DNA of 64,000 bases. Source: QFOX01 sp033763655 (lineage in GTDB: Bacteria; Pseudomonadota; Alphaproteobacteria; Rickettsiales; UBA3002). This document shows, piece by piece, positions 16,500 to 25,605 of this stretch. Numbering within the stretch: position 1 is the stretch's first letter; each line of letters starts with the position of its first letter. A program made the position numbers and the translations under genes. Where the stretch lies: contig JANRKD010000004.1 of the NCBI GenBank assembly GCA_033763655.1, positions 1 to 64,000 on the forward strand. Direction: 5' to 3'. The notes beneath the pieces were generated by a model that was not told the origin of the DNA, made no database searches, and saw only the letters and a list, made by a program, of their open reading frames with translations.

Positions 16500-18632
16500 T
16501 TGGCACAACCTCCCGGCAGTTTTCTAGCGCACTTCACCGTTCCGAAGATGCGGGCGAACGTGAAGCTTGCCTCGCGACGGACGGATATTTTCTTCGCGAT
16601 GGCGGTCATCGGCATTATTTCGGTGCTGGTGCTACCCGTCGCGCCGATGCTGCTCGATTTACTGCTGGGCATTTCCATCACCATTTCGGTGCTGATTCTG
16701 ATGACGGCCCTTTTCGTCAACAAACCGCTCGAACTATCCGCCTTCCCGACCATCCTGCTGGTTTCGACCATGCTGCGCCTGTCGCTCAACATCGCTACCA
16801 CGCGCTTGATTCTCAGCCACGGGCACGAGGGGCCGGAATCCGCCGGGCATGTGATTTCGGCATTCGGCGGCTTTGTCACCGGCGGTTCGGTGCTCATCGG
16901 CGCGATTGTATTCGGGATTCTCACCATTATCAATTTCGTGGTGATTACCAAAGGTTCGGGACGCATCGCGGAAGTGTCGGCGCGCTTCAGCCTCGATGCG
17001 ATGCCCGGCAAGCAGATGGCCATCGACGCTGACCTTTCCTCGGGCATGATTGATGAAAAATCCGCGAAGCTCCGCCGCCGCGAGCTGGAGGATGAAAGCG
17101 CCTTCTATGGCTCGATGGATGGGGCCAGCAAGTTCGTGCGCGGCGACGCCATTGCCGGTATTCTCATCACCTTCATCAACCTGCTCGGCGGCATGATTAT
17201 CGGCATTGCCGTCAACAACCTCAGCTTTGCCGAGGCGGTGGAAACCTACACCAAGCTCACCATCGGCGACGGGCTGGTCAGCCAGATTCCGGCGCTGATT
17301 ATTTCGACGGCGGCAGGTATTCTCGTCACCAAGGCGGGGATCGACGGCTCTTCCGAAAAAGCGGTGCTCGGGCAGCTTTCGCGCGTGCCGGCGCCGCTGG
17401 GCATCACCAGCTTTCTGCTGATTGCGTTCGCGATTCTGCCGGGCATTCCGTTTGCGCCTTTCTTCACGCTGGCGCTGGTCACCGGCTACCTTGCCTTTTA
17501 CATTCACAAAAACAACAAGCTTAAAAAAACTACCGAAGCCGCAAGCGGCGGCGGCGCACCCGGCGCCGTCGGTGCGGATGGTACGCCTGCCCCGGTCGAT
17601 GAAAAAATCGCCGAATCGCTGCAGATTGATAGTTTGAGGCTGGAACTTGGCTACGGCCTGTTGCCGTTGATTAATTACCAAAAAGGCCACCGCCTCACCG
17701 AGCAAATTAAAGCCTTGCGCAAGCAGGTCGCGCGCGAACTGGGCTTTGTCATGCCGCCGGTGCGCATTCAGGACAACATGCAACTGCCCGCCAACAGTTA
17801 CGTCATCAAGGTGAAGGAGGTGGAAACCGCACGCGGCGACATCCGCCCCGATATGCTGCTGGTGATGGACCCGGCGGGCAACAGCATCACCCTGCCCGGT
17901 GAGCAGACGGTAGAGCCGACGTTCGGACTGCCTGCGATGTGGGTCAGCGAGAATTACCGCGAGGAGGCGCTGTTTCGCAATTACACCGTGGTCGATCCGC
18001 CCACCGTTATCACCACCCACCTCACCGAAGTGGTGAAGGACAACATGGCCGACCTGCTCTCCTACGCGGAAACGCAAAAACTGCTCGACGATCTGGGCAA
18101 GGAGGAACAGAAGCTGATTTCGGAATGTATCCCCTCGCAGATTTCGGTCTCGGGCGTGCAGCGCGTGTTGCAGAACCTGCTGGGCGAGATGATTTCCATC
18201 CGCGATCTGCCGACGATTATGGAAGCCATTTCCGAATCGAGCCGCGTGTCGCAGAACATTGCGCTCATCACCGAACATGTGCGTATGCGGCTGGCGCGCC
18301 AGATCAGCCACCAGAACACCAACGAGGAGGGCTATATTCCCATCCTCGCCCTCTCGCCCGCGTGGGAGCAGGCATTCGTCGAATCCATCAGCGGCGAAGG
18401 CGAAGAGCGCGTGCTGGCGATGCCGCCGACCCGGATTCAGGAGTTTATCGCCGCCGTGCGCCAGAAGTTCGAGGCTCTCACCCTGCAGGGCGAAAACCCG
18501 GTGCTGATGACCAGCCCGACCATCCGCCCCTATGTGCGGTCGATAATCGAGCGTTTCCGGGCGCAGACACAAGTGATAAGCCAGAATGAAATCCACCCGA
18601 AAGCGCGCATTAAAACCGTAGGGCAACTGTAA
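16500..18632 (+). CDS. flhA: Flagellar biosynthesis protein FlhA (export gate)
   Basis: FlhA is the large membrane component of the flagellar type III export gate. The 710-residue protein has an N-terminal half with about eight membrane helices and the FHIPEP-family signature region (KGSGRIAEVSARFSLDAMPG then KQMAIDADLSSGMI). The C-terminal half is the cytoplasmic ring domain that receives substrates and chaperones. I take the TTG at 16500, preceded by GGGGAG, because it gives the usual N-terminus; an ATG at 16548 would remove 16 residues. The gene follows flbD after 5 bp and its TAA overlaps the flhF ATG. Confidence 0.97.
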   Translation: MAQPPGSFLAHFTVPKMRANVKLASRRTDIFFAMAVIGIISVLVLPVAPMLLDLLLGISITISVLILMTALFVNKPLELSAFPTILLVSTMLRLSLNIATTRLILSHGHEGPESAGHVISAFGGFVTGGSVLIGAIVFGILTIINFVVITKGSGRIAEVSARFSLDAMPGKQMAIDADLSSGMIDEKSAKLRRRELEDESAFYGSMDGASKFVRGDAIAGILITFINLLGGMIIGIAVNNLSFAEAVETYTKLTIGDGLVSQIPALIISTAAGILVTKAGIDGSSEKAVLGQLSRVPAPLGITSFLLIAFAILPGIPFAPFFTLALVTGYLAFYIHKNNKLKKTTEAASGGGAPGAVGADGTPAPVDEKIAESLQIDSLRLELGYGLLPLINYQKGHRLTEQIKALRKQVARELGFVMPPVRIQDNMQLPANSYVIKVKEVETARGDIRPDMLLVMDPAGNSITLPGEQTVEPTFGLPAMWVSENYREEALFRNYTVVDPPTVITTHLTEVVKDNMADLLSYAETQKLLDDLGKEEQKLISECIPSQISVSGVQRVLQNLLGEMISIRDLPTIMEAISESSRVSQNIALITEHVRMRLARQISHQNTNEEGYIPILALSPAWEQAFVESISGEGEERVLAMPPTRIQEFIAAVRQKFEALTLQGENPVLMTSPTIRPYVRSIIERFRAQTQVISQNEIHPKARIKTVGQL

Positions 18633-19678
18633 TGAAAATGAAACGCATCACCGCGGCAACGATTCAGGAAGCGCTGGCTACCGCGCGCCGTGAACTGGGC
18701 GAAGATGCCGTACTGCTGGAAACCAAAAAGACCACCAACCCAAAAGGTGTCGTCGTCACCTTCGCCGTCGATGGGCCGGATGAGGAATTGTTCGACGACG
18801 ATGCCGCTTATGACATGCCGGCGGAAATACTACCCTTCAGCCCTGAAATCATGCGTCCTGCCACGGCGAAAGTCGAAATCGACCACCCGGCCATTGCGCT
18901 GGTGACGCAGGCGCTCGACTACCACGGCGTGCCCGCGCCGCTGAGCGAACGCATCCTGCGGGCGCTTAGCAATACCACACTCAGGCCCGACAGCGTGATT
19001 GAAGTCGCGCAGACCGCACTGGCCGATGCGCTGAGTGTCAGCCTCGCCTTCAAGGCCATCGCCACCGCCACCAAAACGCCGCCCGAACGGGCGCTGATGT
19101 TGCTGGGGCCGCATGGCGCGGGCAAAACCTCGACCATCGCCAAACTGGCCACCGAGCTGACGCTGCAGAAACAGAAGGTCGCCTTAATTTCCACCGACCT
19201 CGAACGCATGGGCGGCACCGATAGCCTGCTGAAGCTTTCGGGTATTCTCGGCTGCGCCTTCCATATCTGTGAATCGCGCGCGCAGCTCAAGGCGCTGCTG
19301 CCCGAATATCAGGGAGCGTGGGTGCTCATCGACAGCGCCGGGGCCAACATTTACGAATTCGCGCCGATGAAAGCACTCGGCGAATTCGCCAGCCTGCAGG
19401 GCGTTGAGCCGATTCTCACCTGCCCGGCGGGGATGGATGCCGACGAAGCGCAGGAAATGGCCGGGGTCTTTGATTTCCTCGCCATTGAGCGGATGATTGT
19501 GACGCGGCTCGATGCCGTGCGCCGCCTGAAGGGCATTTTTGCAGCCCTTGCCACCGGCGGCTATGCCTTATCGAATCTCAGCAATTCGGCCGCGCCGACC
19601 GATAGCTGCCAACCGCTTTCACCCATCGCCCTCGCCCGCCTGATGCTGCGCCACGAGCGCGAGCGCCTGAACCAATAA
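18632..19678 (+). CDS. flhF: Flagellar SRP-family GTPase FlhF
   Basis: FlhF is an SRP-type GTPase that marks the pole for flagellar assembly. The 348-residue protein starts MKRITAATIQEALATARREL (typical of the FlhF B domain). It has an acidic linker, a G domain with P-loop GPHGAGKTSTIAKLA, the switch element ISTDLERMGG, DSAGAN (variant of DTAG) and TRLD for guanine binding. The DTAG change to DSAG is conservative. Its start overlaps the flhA stop (TAATG). Together with the downstream flhG this predicts a polar flagellum of controlled number. Confidence 0.95.
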   Translation: MKMKRITAATIQEALATARRELGEDAVLLETKKTTNPKGVVVTFAVDGPDEELFDDDAAYDMPAEILPFSPEIMRPATAKVEIDHPAIALVTQALDYHGVPAPLSERILRALSNTTLRPDSVIEVAQTALADALSVSLAFKAIATATKTPPERALMLLGPHGAGKTSTIAKLATELTLQKQKVALISTDLERMGGTDSLLKLSGILGCAFHICESRAQLKALLPEYQGAWVLIDSAGANIYEFAPMKALGEFASLQGVEPILTCPAGMDADEAQEMAGVFDFLAIERMIVTRLDAVRRLKGIFAALATGGYALSNLSNSAAPTDSCQPLSPIALARLMLRHERERLNQ

Positions 19679-19689
19679 AGGAGAATCGC

Positions 19690-20469
19690 ATGAACACATC
19701 CCCCACCCTCACCCCACCGTTACGCGGCCAGAATATTATCGCCGTCGCCTCGGGCAAGGGCGGTGTCGGCAAAACGTGGTTTTCCATCACCCTCGCCGGG
19801 CTGTTCGCACGCGCGGGCCGCAAAACCCTGCTGTTTGACGGCGATATCGGCCTGGCCAATGTCGATGTGCAGCTTGGCCTCACCCCCACACGCGACCTGG
19901 GCGCGGTGTTCGCCGGGCAATGCAGCATGAGGGACGCCATCACCCACTACGAAAAAGGCAAGTTCGACATCCTCGCCGGGCGCTCCGGCTCGACTTCGAT
20001 GGCGAATCTTGGCGCCAACCGCATGCAGCCAGCGGCCGTGCAACTGGTCGCGCTCGCGGAATCCTACGACTTCGTGATTATCGATCTGGGTGCAGGCATC
20101 GAGCAGCATGTGCAGGTGATGTCGGCGCTGGCAAGCAAGGTGATTGTCGTGCTGACGGATGACCCGACCTCGCTCACCGATGCTTATGCGTTCATCAAGC
20201 TGTGCATCACGCGCGAACAGCCGCCCGCCGTCCATGTGGTGGTGAATCAGGCCGCCTCGCAGAAAGAAGGTGAATCGACCTACGCCGCGATTAACCGCGC
20301 CACCACGAATTTTCTGAAATTTTCGCCGCCGCTGCTTGGGGTGATTCGCAAAGACAACAAGGTAAGGGATGCCATTCGCAGCCAGTCGTCGCTGCTGGAG
20401 ACTGCGCCACACACCACCGCCGCCAGCGATGCCGCCACCATTTCGATCAAACTGATGAAAAAGGACTAA
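19690..20469 (+). CDS. flhG: FlhG/MinD-like ATPase controlling flagellar number
   Basis: A ParA/MinD-type ATPase of 259 residues with the deviant Walker A ASGKGGVGKTW, switch I-like FDGDIGLANVDVQLGL and the IDLGAGI Walker B region. FlhG (FleN, YlxH) antagonises FlhF and limits flagellum number, and can load C-ring proteins. An AAAGGAG site precedes the ATG by seven bases. The C-terminal amphipathic membrane helix seen in many FlhG proteins is short but the tail AATISIKLMKKD is compatible. Location directly after flhF makes the assignment firm. Confidence 0.94.
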   Translation: MNTSPTLTPPLRGQNIIAVASGKGGVGKTWFSITLAGLFARAGRKTLLFDGDIGLANVDVQLGLTPTRDLGAVFAGQCSMRDAITHYEKGKFDILAGRSGSTSMANLGANRMQPAAVQLVALAESYDFVIIDLGAGIEQHVQVMSALASKVIVVLTDDPTSLTDAYAFIKLCITREQPPAVHVVVNQAASQKEGESTYAAINRATTNFLKFSPPLLGVIRKDNKVRDAIRSQSSLLETAPHTTAASDAATISIKLMKKD

Positions 20470-20502
20470 CTATAACTCACCAGGTAACCCGATGGACACG
20501 CC

Positions 20503-22383
20503 ATGACTGTCCCAACCGTCCTGCCACCTGCATCGCTGACGACCCAACCCGCACAGGCGTCGCTGCCAGTGAACGCGGCGCCCGGCGTTACCGGCGTCAA
20601 TGCGGTGATTTCCATCCAGCCGGTAACGACCTCCCTGCCCACCAACCCGTTGCTTACCCTGCCTCCCGGCACCGTAGTCGAAGGATTCGTCGTCAATCGC
20701 GATGCGCAGAATAACCCCATTCTGCGTACCTCGCTGGGCGATGTGCGCATCACCAGCGACGTGTTCCTTAAAACGGGCAGTGAAGTCGTTTTCCGGGTCG
20801 ATACGTCGCAAGCCTCCCGCGCACGGATTGTCACGGTCGATGGCCTGTCGCTACAGAATTACAGCGCCCAATCCAGCCATGGGCTGACGCACGATACGAT
20901 CAGCGCAAGCACGCTGCGGCCACTGACGGCAGCCACTCCCACGCAGGCGGGCACCAGTGGTGGCCCTGCCGCCCCGCCGCCGGTGCTGGAGGCGATTATC
21001 CTGCAACCGCTGCTCAGGACGCACCCACCTTCGCTGCTGGCCTCGGCGCTCAGCTTCACGCAAAGCAGCCCGCCGCCGCTGTTGGCGCAACTGGCGCAAT
21101 TGCGCGCGGGCACACCGTTGCAACTGAGCCTGCTCGACCTGAAATTACCGCCGTTGCCGGTGGCATTGGCCAGCCTGCCCGAAAGCCGCGCGCTCGACCC
21201 GTTGCTGCCCCCGCGTCCGGCGACAACAGCAACGGCGACGGTATCACCGTCGGCAATAGCGGGCGCGCAGGTGGAAACCGCATCCACGACAGCCCGCGCA
21301 CCACAGGCAGCGGTGCCGCCACCCCCTCTTTCAGGCCCCTCCAACGCCGCTGCGCCCACCAGCCCGGCCACCGCCACGCCGTCGCCGCTTTCAGCCACGA
21401 TCGCCGCCTCGGCAAGTCCACCACCCGCCGTAGCATCCACCATTGCCCCGCCACCCCATGGCCCATCCCCCATCGCTGCCCCGGCCACTCCGGCGCTGAC
21501 ACAACCCACCGCTGCCAACCACATCGTGGCCAACGTCATCGGGCATGATGCGGATGGCGCCAATATCCTGCATACCGCGTTTGCTTCGCTCAAAATCTAC
21601 ACGCCACAACCGCTGCCCACCGGCACCAGCCTGCTGCTACGCGCCGACACCATCCCCACCGTCGCCGGGCAGGCACCGCTGCCGCTTACGCCGCCCGCGC
21701 CCGCCACCACCACCCCATCCGCCCTGGGCGAACTGGTGCAATGGCTCAACAGCAACCAGCCGGATGCCGCCCGTGAGCTACTGGCGCGGCTGCCCACCCC
21801 CGGCCAGACACTGGCCAGCACCCTGCTGGGCTATATCGCCGCCGCCAAAAGCGGCACCCCTGAGGGGCTGATTGGCAAGCGTATCCAGCGCCTGCTGGAG
21901 TCGAACGCGCCCGAGATGCTTTCGCGCCTGCACCAGCAATTCGAGCAGTTGCAGGCAACCCTGCTGCCCTCGACGCCCGCGCAATGGTCGGTGCTGCCGC
22001 TGCCGCTTTTTTTCGGGCAGGAAATCATTCCAGCCCAACTCTATCTCAGCAAGGATGCGCCCGAGGATTCCCCCGCCGACAACCGCCCGGGGCGCGGGCA
22101 ACGCTTTATTCTCGATGTCAGCTTATCGCAGTTAGGCCCGTTGCAGCTCGATGGCTTTATCCGCACGCAGGAACGCAGCAAAAGCTTCGACCTGATGGTG
22201 CGCTCGCACGCCGCCCTGCCGGATGAAGTAAGCAATGGAATCCGCACCATTTTCAGCGACAGCATGGCCGCTACCGGCCTGCGCGGGCAGGTGATTTTCC
22301 AGCCCGGCAGCCAGCATTTTGTGCGGCCTCAGGTGGAAACACCGCGATTTTCGGCGGAGGGGGGCAATACAATCCTTGCCTGA
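20503..22383 (+). CDS. FliK-like flagellar hook-length control protein
   Basis: The 626-residue protein is dominated by a long Ala/Pro/Thr-rich low-complexity region (roughly residues 150-400) between an N-terminal beta-rich part (VVEGFVVNRDAQNNPILRTS) and a C-terminal domain. That last domain has LSQLGPLQLDGFIRTQERSK and ends with a helix plus GLRGQVIFQPG. This layout, a disordered ruler plus a compact C-terminal domain, matches FliK hook-length rulers, and the last gene of a flagellar operon is a plausible place. The primary sequence is poorly conserved, so the call is inference. The middle shows repeated PPAP/TPS motifs without a fixed period. Confidence 0.65.
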   Translation: MTVPTVLPPASLTTQPAQASLPVNAAPGVTGVNAVISIQPVTTSLPTNPLLTLPPGTVVEGFVVNRDAQNNPILRTSLGDVRITSDVFLKTGSEVVFRVDTSQASRARIVTVDGLSLQNYSAQSSHGLTHDTISASTLRPLTAATPTQAGTSGGPAAPPPVLEAIILQPLLRTHPPSLLASALSFTQSSPPPLLAQLAQLRAGTPLQLSLLDLKLPPLPVALASLPESRALDPLLPPRPATTATATVSPSAIAGAQVETASTTARAPQAAVPPPPLSGPSNAAAPTSPATATPSPLSATIAASASPPPAVASTIAPPPHGPSPIAAPATPALTQPTAANHIVANVIGHDADGANILHTAFASLKIYTPQPLPTGTSLLLRADTIPTVAGQAPLPLTPPAPATTTPSALGELVQWLNSNQPDAARELLARLPTPGQTLASTLLGYIAAAKSGTPEGLIGKRIQRLLESNAPEMLSRLHQQFEQLQATLLPSTPAQWSVLPLPLFFGQEIIPAQLYLSKDAPEDSPADNRPGRGQRFILDVSLSQLGPLQLDGFIRTQERSKSFDLMVRSHAALPDEVSNGIRTIFSDSMAATGLRGQVIFQPGSQHFVRPQVETPRFSAEGGNTILA

Positions 22384-22410
22384 GGCCGCGCGCTCGGTTA
22401 CCAGTTTTCC

Positions 22411-23418
22411 ATGACCGCACCCGCACTTGTCCCCGCCCCCACGCCCAATCTCAACGCCCTGCGCACGCTGGTGGCCGGGGATCTGGTGCGCGTGAATCAG
22501 GTGATTGCCGATCACGGCCATAGCTCCATTGCCCTGATCAACGACCTGACCACCCATATCGTCGCGGCGGGCGGCAAGCGTCTGCGGCCCTCGCTCACCA
22601 TCGCGGCGGCGCGGCTCTGCGGCTACGAAGGCGCGCGCCATGTGAAGCTCGCCGCCTGTGTCGAGTTCATCCACACTGCAACCCTGCTGCATGACGACGT
22701 GGTCGATGCCAGCGATTTGCGCCGTGGCGCCGCCACCGCCAACGCCCTGTGGGGCAACAAAACCAGCGTGCTGGTGGGGGATTTTCTGCTCAGCCGCGCC
22801 TTCCAGCTTATGGTGGCGGACGGCTCGCTCGACGTGCTCAAAATCCTCTCCGACGCGGCGGCGATTATTTCCGCAGGCGAAGTGCATCAACTGATGGTCA
22901 GCCACGACCTTGCCATCACCCGGCAGGTGTACGAGGAAGTGATTTCCGCCAAAACCGCCGCCCTCTTCGCCGCCGCCTGCGAGTTGGGCGCCGTGGTCAG
23001 CGACAAGCCCGAATGGCGCGCGCCGCTGCGTGAATACGGCCAGAATCTCGGTATGGCGTTTCAGGTGGTCGATGATGCGCTCGATTATCAGGCCAGCGAG
23101 GCGGATATTGGCAAAGCCATCGGCGACGATTTCCGCGACGGTAAAGTCACCCTGCCGGTTATTTTCGCTTATGCCCGCGCCAACGAAGCCGAGCGCAGCT
23201 TCTGGCAGGGCGCGCTTGAAAATGGCGAGGCCCTGAGTGCCGATGCCCTGCGCCGCGCCAACGAATTAATGGTGAAGCATGACGCGTTCAGCCTGACGCT
23301 TGCTGTCGCCCGCGATTTCGCGAAGGCGGCCTGCGCGGCGCTTTCGGTGATTCCCGCCTCCGCCACCCGGCAGGCGCTGATTGATGCCGCCCATTTCGCG
23401 GTCGATCGCAGCCATTAG
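22411..23418 (+). CDS. ispB: Long-chain polyprenyl diphosphate synthase (ubiquinone side chain)
   Basis: This 335-residue trans-prenyltransferase condenses isopentenyl units onto an allylic primer. The first aspartate-rich motif is DDVVD at residues 95-99 (LLHDDVVDASDLRRG) and the second is VVDDALDY near residue 223. GGKRLRP for substrate binding and GDFLLSRAF are also present. The chain length, set by residues upstream of the first motif, should be long (octa- to decaprenyl), as in other IspB/DdsA enzymes that make the ubiquinone tail. It starts 27 bp after the FliK-like gene but is probably not functionally linked. Confidence 0.93.
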   Translation: MTAPALVPAPTPNLNALRTLVAGDLVRVNQVIADHGHSSIALINDLTTHIVAAGGKRLRPSLTIAAARLCGYEGARHVKLAACVEFIHTATLLHDDVVDASDLRRGAATANALWGNKTSVLVGDFLLSRAFQLMVADGSLDVLKILSDAAAIISAGEVHQLMVSHDLAITRQVYEEVISAKTAALFAAACELGAVVSDKPEWRAPLREYGQNLGMAFQVVDDALDYQASEADIGKAIGDDFRDGKVTLPVIFAYARANEAERSFWQGALENGEALSADALRRANELMVKHDAFSLTLAVARDFAKAACAALSVIPASATRQALIDAAHFAVDRSH

Positions 23419-23756
23419 AGTATTTTGAGGTTAAACCTCTCCATTTTTCGTCATGGCGCGCGACAGCGTAGGCCGCAACCGGCGCCCCACCGTCATTGCG
23501 AGCGAAGCGCGGCAATCCATCTTGGCCACACATTCTTCCTTTGCTCCCCCCTCGCGGGGGGCGAGCGGGATGGGTGCCACATGCTTTTTCACTGACTCTT
23601 CCTTTACTACCAAGCCCTCTCCCCAGCCCTCTCCCGCCTGCGGGAGAGGGAGCGACTCCCCTCGTTGGCTACCGTCCTCTATTCACTACTCACTATCCAC
23701 TACCCGGGGAGTATCACCCTTGCTATCCGGTGAGCACCCCACTTGCCACCCGGGGA

Positions 23757-23850
23757 GTATCCCCCTCCCGCAAGCGGGAGGGGCTAGGGGAGGGAAGCGG
23801 GAATTGCCAGCCGCTTCCCCATCCTTTGTCATGCCAGCTTTAAGCTGGCA
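23757..23850 (+). repeat. Dispersed repeat C, copy 1
   Basis: Contains CCCCCTCCCGCAAGCGGGAG, GAATTGCCAGCCGCTTCCCC and then GTCATGCCAGCTTTAAGCTGG. A related copy in the opposite orientation lies at 52262-52355. The two align over about 90 bases with scattered mismatches, mostly in the GC hairpin. Confidence 0.7.
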
Positions 23851-23920
23851 TCCAGCCTCTTCGCGAGAATCTTGCGGCGCAGACGCACCGTTATGGATGC
23901 CAAATCAAGTTTGGCATGAC
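23828..23920. repeat. Palindromic repeat B
   Basis: The unit begins GTCATGCCAGC and ends TTTGGCATGAC, with inner arms GGCATCCAG and TTATGGATGCC. Outer arms of about nine bases are perfectly inverted. This is the form of REP-like or miniature mobile palindromes, although no transposase is visible. Confidence 0.65.
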
Positions 23921-24008
23921 AAGTGGTGAGGTTGGGTGCTGCAGGCTGTTGGCTGGGGTAGGTGCCGCCCATGCATCATGCCGAACTTCAGCATCACCGG
24001 AAACCGGA

Positions 24009-25064
24009 TTAATTCGTGTCGTCGTCGAAAGGTTCTTTCAAATCTGGCTTGCCCGCCTGCGGTGCGAAGCCATTGGCGGGAACATTGTGATCCGCCTTGA
24101 GCAATCCCACCTCCTGATAGTAGCGCAGCGCACCGTGATGAATCGGCGCAATCAGCCCCGCATTGACCATGCGGTCTTTGTCGAGCGTCGCAAACACGAA
24201 ATGCAGGGTCTTGAAGCTCTCGAAATTATCGAACACCGCTTTCACCAGCTGGTAGACCGCCTCGTCATCCGCATCGGCGGTGGTGACTAGCGTGGCCTTC
24301 ACCCCGAACGTGGCGGTATTCTGCGGGTTACCCTGATACATGCCGCCCGGAATCGCAGTGCGGGCATAAAACGGATTTTCGGCAAGCAGCTTATCGACCT
24401 GTGCGCCCTCGACCGGAATCAGCCGCGCGCCGCAATTGCTGGTGATTTCCTGAATCAGCCCATTAGGGTGCCCGGCGGCGAATACCATCGCATCCAGCTT
24501 ACCGGCGCAGAGTTCTTTGGTGGCATCGCCCGGTTTCAATTCACTCGCCTGCGCGAAGGAATGTTTGCTCCAGTGATGCGCGTCCATCAGCGTCTGCATG
24601 ATGCTGTGCATCCCCGATCCCGCATCGCCGATATTGACGCGCTTGCCTTTTAGGTCGCTGAATTTTTTGATGTTGCTGTCTTTGCCGACGGCAATCGTGA
24701 ACATTTCGCTATGCAGGGAGAACACCGAGCGCAAATCGCGGAACGGCGGGCCATCGGCAAAGCTGCCCTCGCCACGGTAGGCGTTGTATTGCCAGTCCGA
24801 TTGCACGATGCCAAAACTGATTTCCCCGTCGCGCAGCGCCCGCAGATTGTAAATCGAACCGCCGGTAGATTCGACAAAACAGCGGAAGCCGTGCTCTTTT
24901 CGGCCACGGTTAATCAGCCGGCAGATCGCCCCGCCGGCGGGATAATAGACCCCCGTCACCGCCCCGGTGCCAATCGTGACGATATTCTCTTTCGCCTGCG
25001 ATTCGGGCGCAAGAACCACCATCGACACCAGAATGGCAATAAAACCGGTCAGAAAATGTTTCAT
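24009..25064 (-). CDS. TAXI family TRAP-type solute-binding protein
   Basis: A signal peptide (MKHFLTGFIAILVSMVVLAP, cleavage after SQA) precedes a periplasmic binding protein of the TAXI family. Signatures are GTGAVTGVYYPAGGAICRL, ESTGGSIYNLRALRDGE and VQSDWQYNAYRG. TAXI proteins deliver small acids or amino acids to TRAP transporters. The fused 4TM-12TM permease expected as partner is not in the window, so the substrate and the transporter are unknown; some TAXI proteins act as stress or sensory factors instead. It is 29 bp downstream of the MarR gene and probably co-transcribed. Confidence 0.88.
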   Translation of the reverse strand: MKHFLTGFIAILVSMVVLAPESQAKENIVTIGTGAVTGVYYPAGGAICRLINRGRKEHGFRCFVESTGGSIYNLRALRDGEISFGIVQSDWQYNAYRGEGSFADGPPFRDLRSVFSLHSEMFTIAVGKDSNIKKFSDLKGKRVNIGDAGSGMHSIMQTLMDAHHWSKHSFAQASELKPGDATKELCAGKLDAMVFAAGHPNGLIQEITSNCGARLIPVEGAQVDKLLAENPFYARTAIPGGMYQGNPQNTATFGVKATLVTTADADDEAVYQLVKAVFDNFESFKTLHFVFATLDKDRMVNAGLIAPIHHGALRYYQEVGLLKADHNVPANGFAPQAGKPDLKEPFDDDTN

Positions 25065-25093
25065 CTCATCCCCTCGTAATCTGCTAGCAGTGC

Positions 25094-25546
25094 CTAGAAC
25101 AGGCGGTTCATGTATTCGGTCCAGAACCGCTCAAGATTATGCATCGATTTATTCACATCGGTCAGGAACGCAAGGCCGGGGCTGCGCTTATCGAGATCCG
25201 CCACGTTGCGCTCAATCAGCGCATCCATTTTCTGGACGAGGGCCGCGCCCTTATCCGACAGCCGGACCCGGGTGGAGCGTTTGTCGTGCGGGGCTTTTTC
25301 CTGCAGCAGGTAGCCCGTTTCCACCAGATGTTTGACGTTGTACGAAACGTTCGTCCCGAGATAATAGCCACGGTTGGTCAACTCCCCCACCGTCAACTGG
25401 TCGGCCCCGATATTGTAGAGAATCAAGGTCTGCACGTTGTTAATGTCCTCGACTTTCAGGCGATCCAGCTCACTTTTCACCACGTCGAGAAAGCGGCGGT
25501 GCAGACGCTCGATCAGCAGAATTGTTTCGAGATAGACTTGCTTCAT
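25094..25546 (-). CDS. MarR-family regulator, LdtR-like
   Basis: The 150-residue protein has a MarR winged helix: LTVGELTNRGYYLGTNVSYN (recognition helix with the YYLGTNVSYNVKHLVE hallmark) and a wing KAPHDKRSTRVRLSDKG. This variant resembles LdtR of Liberibacter and Rhizobiales, which regulates an L,D-transpeptidase and stress tolerance. The target genes in this organism are unknown. It lies between a histidine kinase gene (59 bp upstream) and the TAXI gene and is read in the same direction, so the three may form a unit. Confidence 0.82.
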   Translation of the reverse strand: MKQVYLETILLIERLHRRFLDVVKSELDRLKVEDINNVQTLILYNIGADQLTVGELTNRGYYLGTNVSYNVKHLVETGYLLQEKAPHDKRSTRVRLSDKGAALVQKMDALIERNVADLDKRSPGLAFLTDVNKSMHNLERFWTEYMNRLF

Positions 25547-25605
25547 TAGTTGCTCCTTACAGACAAATGCACAAATGCGCGGTTATTGTGGCACAAGAGC
25601 GCCCC

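Larger units (their letters stand above)
23419..24008. other. Repeat-rich intergenic region (590 bp)
   Basis: No gene can be supported, although open frames cross it. It holds a GTCATTGCGAGCG-type palindromic unit near 23490-23520, GC-rich hairpins such as CTCTCCC..GGGAGAG at 23620-23650, three copies of a CGGGGAGTATC-like element between 23700 and 23765, and two longer repeats listed separately. This looks like a site where palindromic repeats have accumulated between ispB and the convergent TAXI gene. Confidence 0.7.

Noticed and set aside
16734..18626. 630-codon open frame antisense to flhA
   Set aside because: Shadow frame caused by GC-rich codon structure of flhA; no independent motif or ribosome site.
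23620..23765. Possible CRISPR-like array (three CGGGGAGTATC-type elements)
   Set aside because: The copies are unequal in length and spacing and no cas genes are near.
23453..23929. Open frame of 158 codons downstream of ispB
   Set aside because: It crosses several palindromic repeats, has low-complexity Ser/Pro-rich sequence and no recognisable start signal; it is most likely non-coding.
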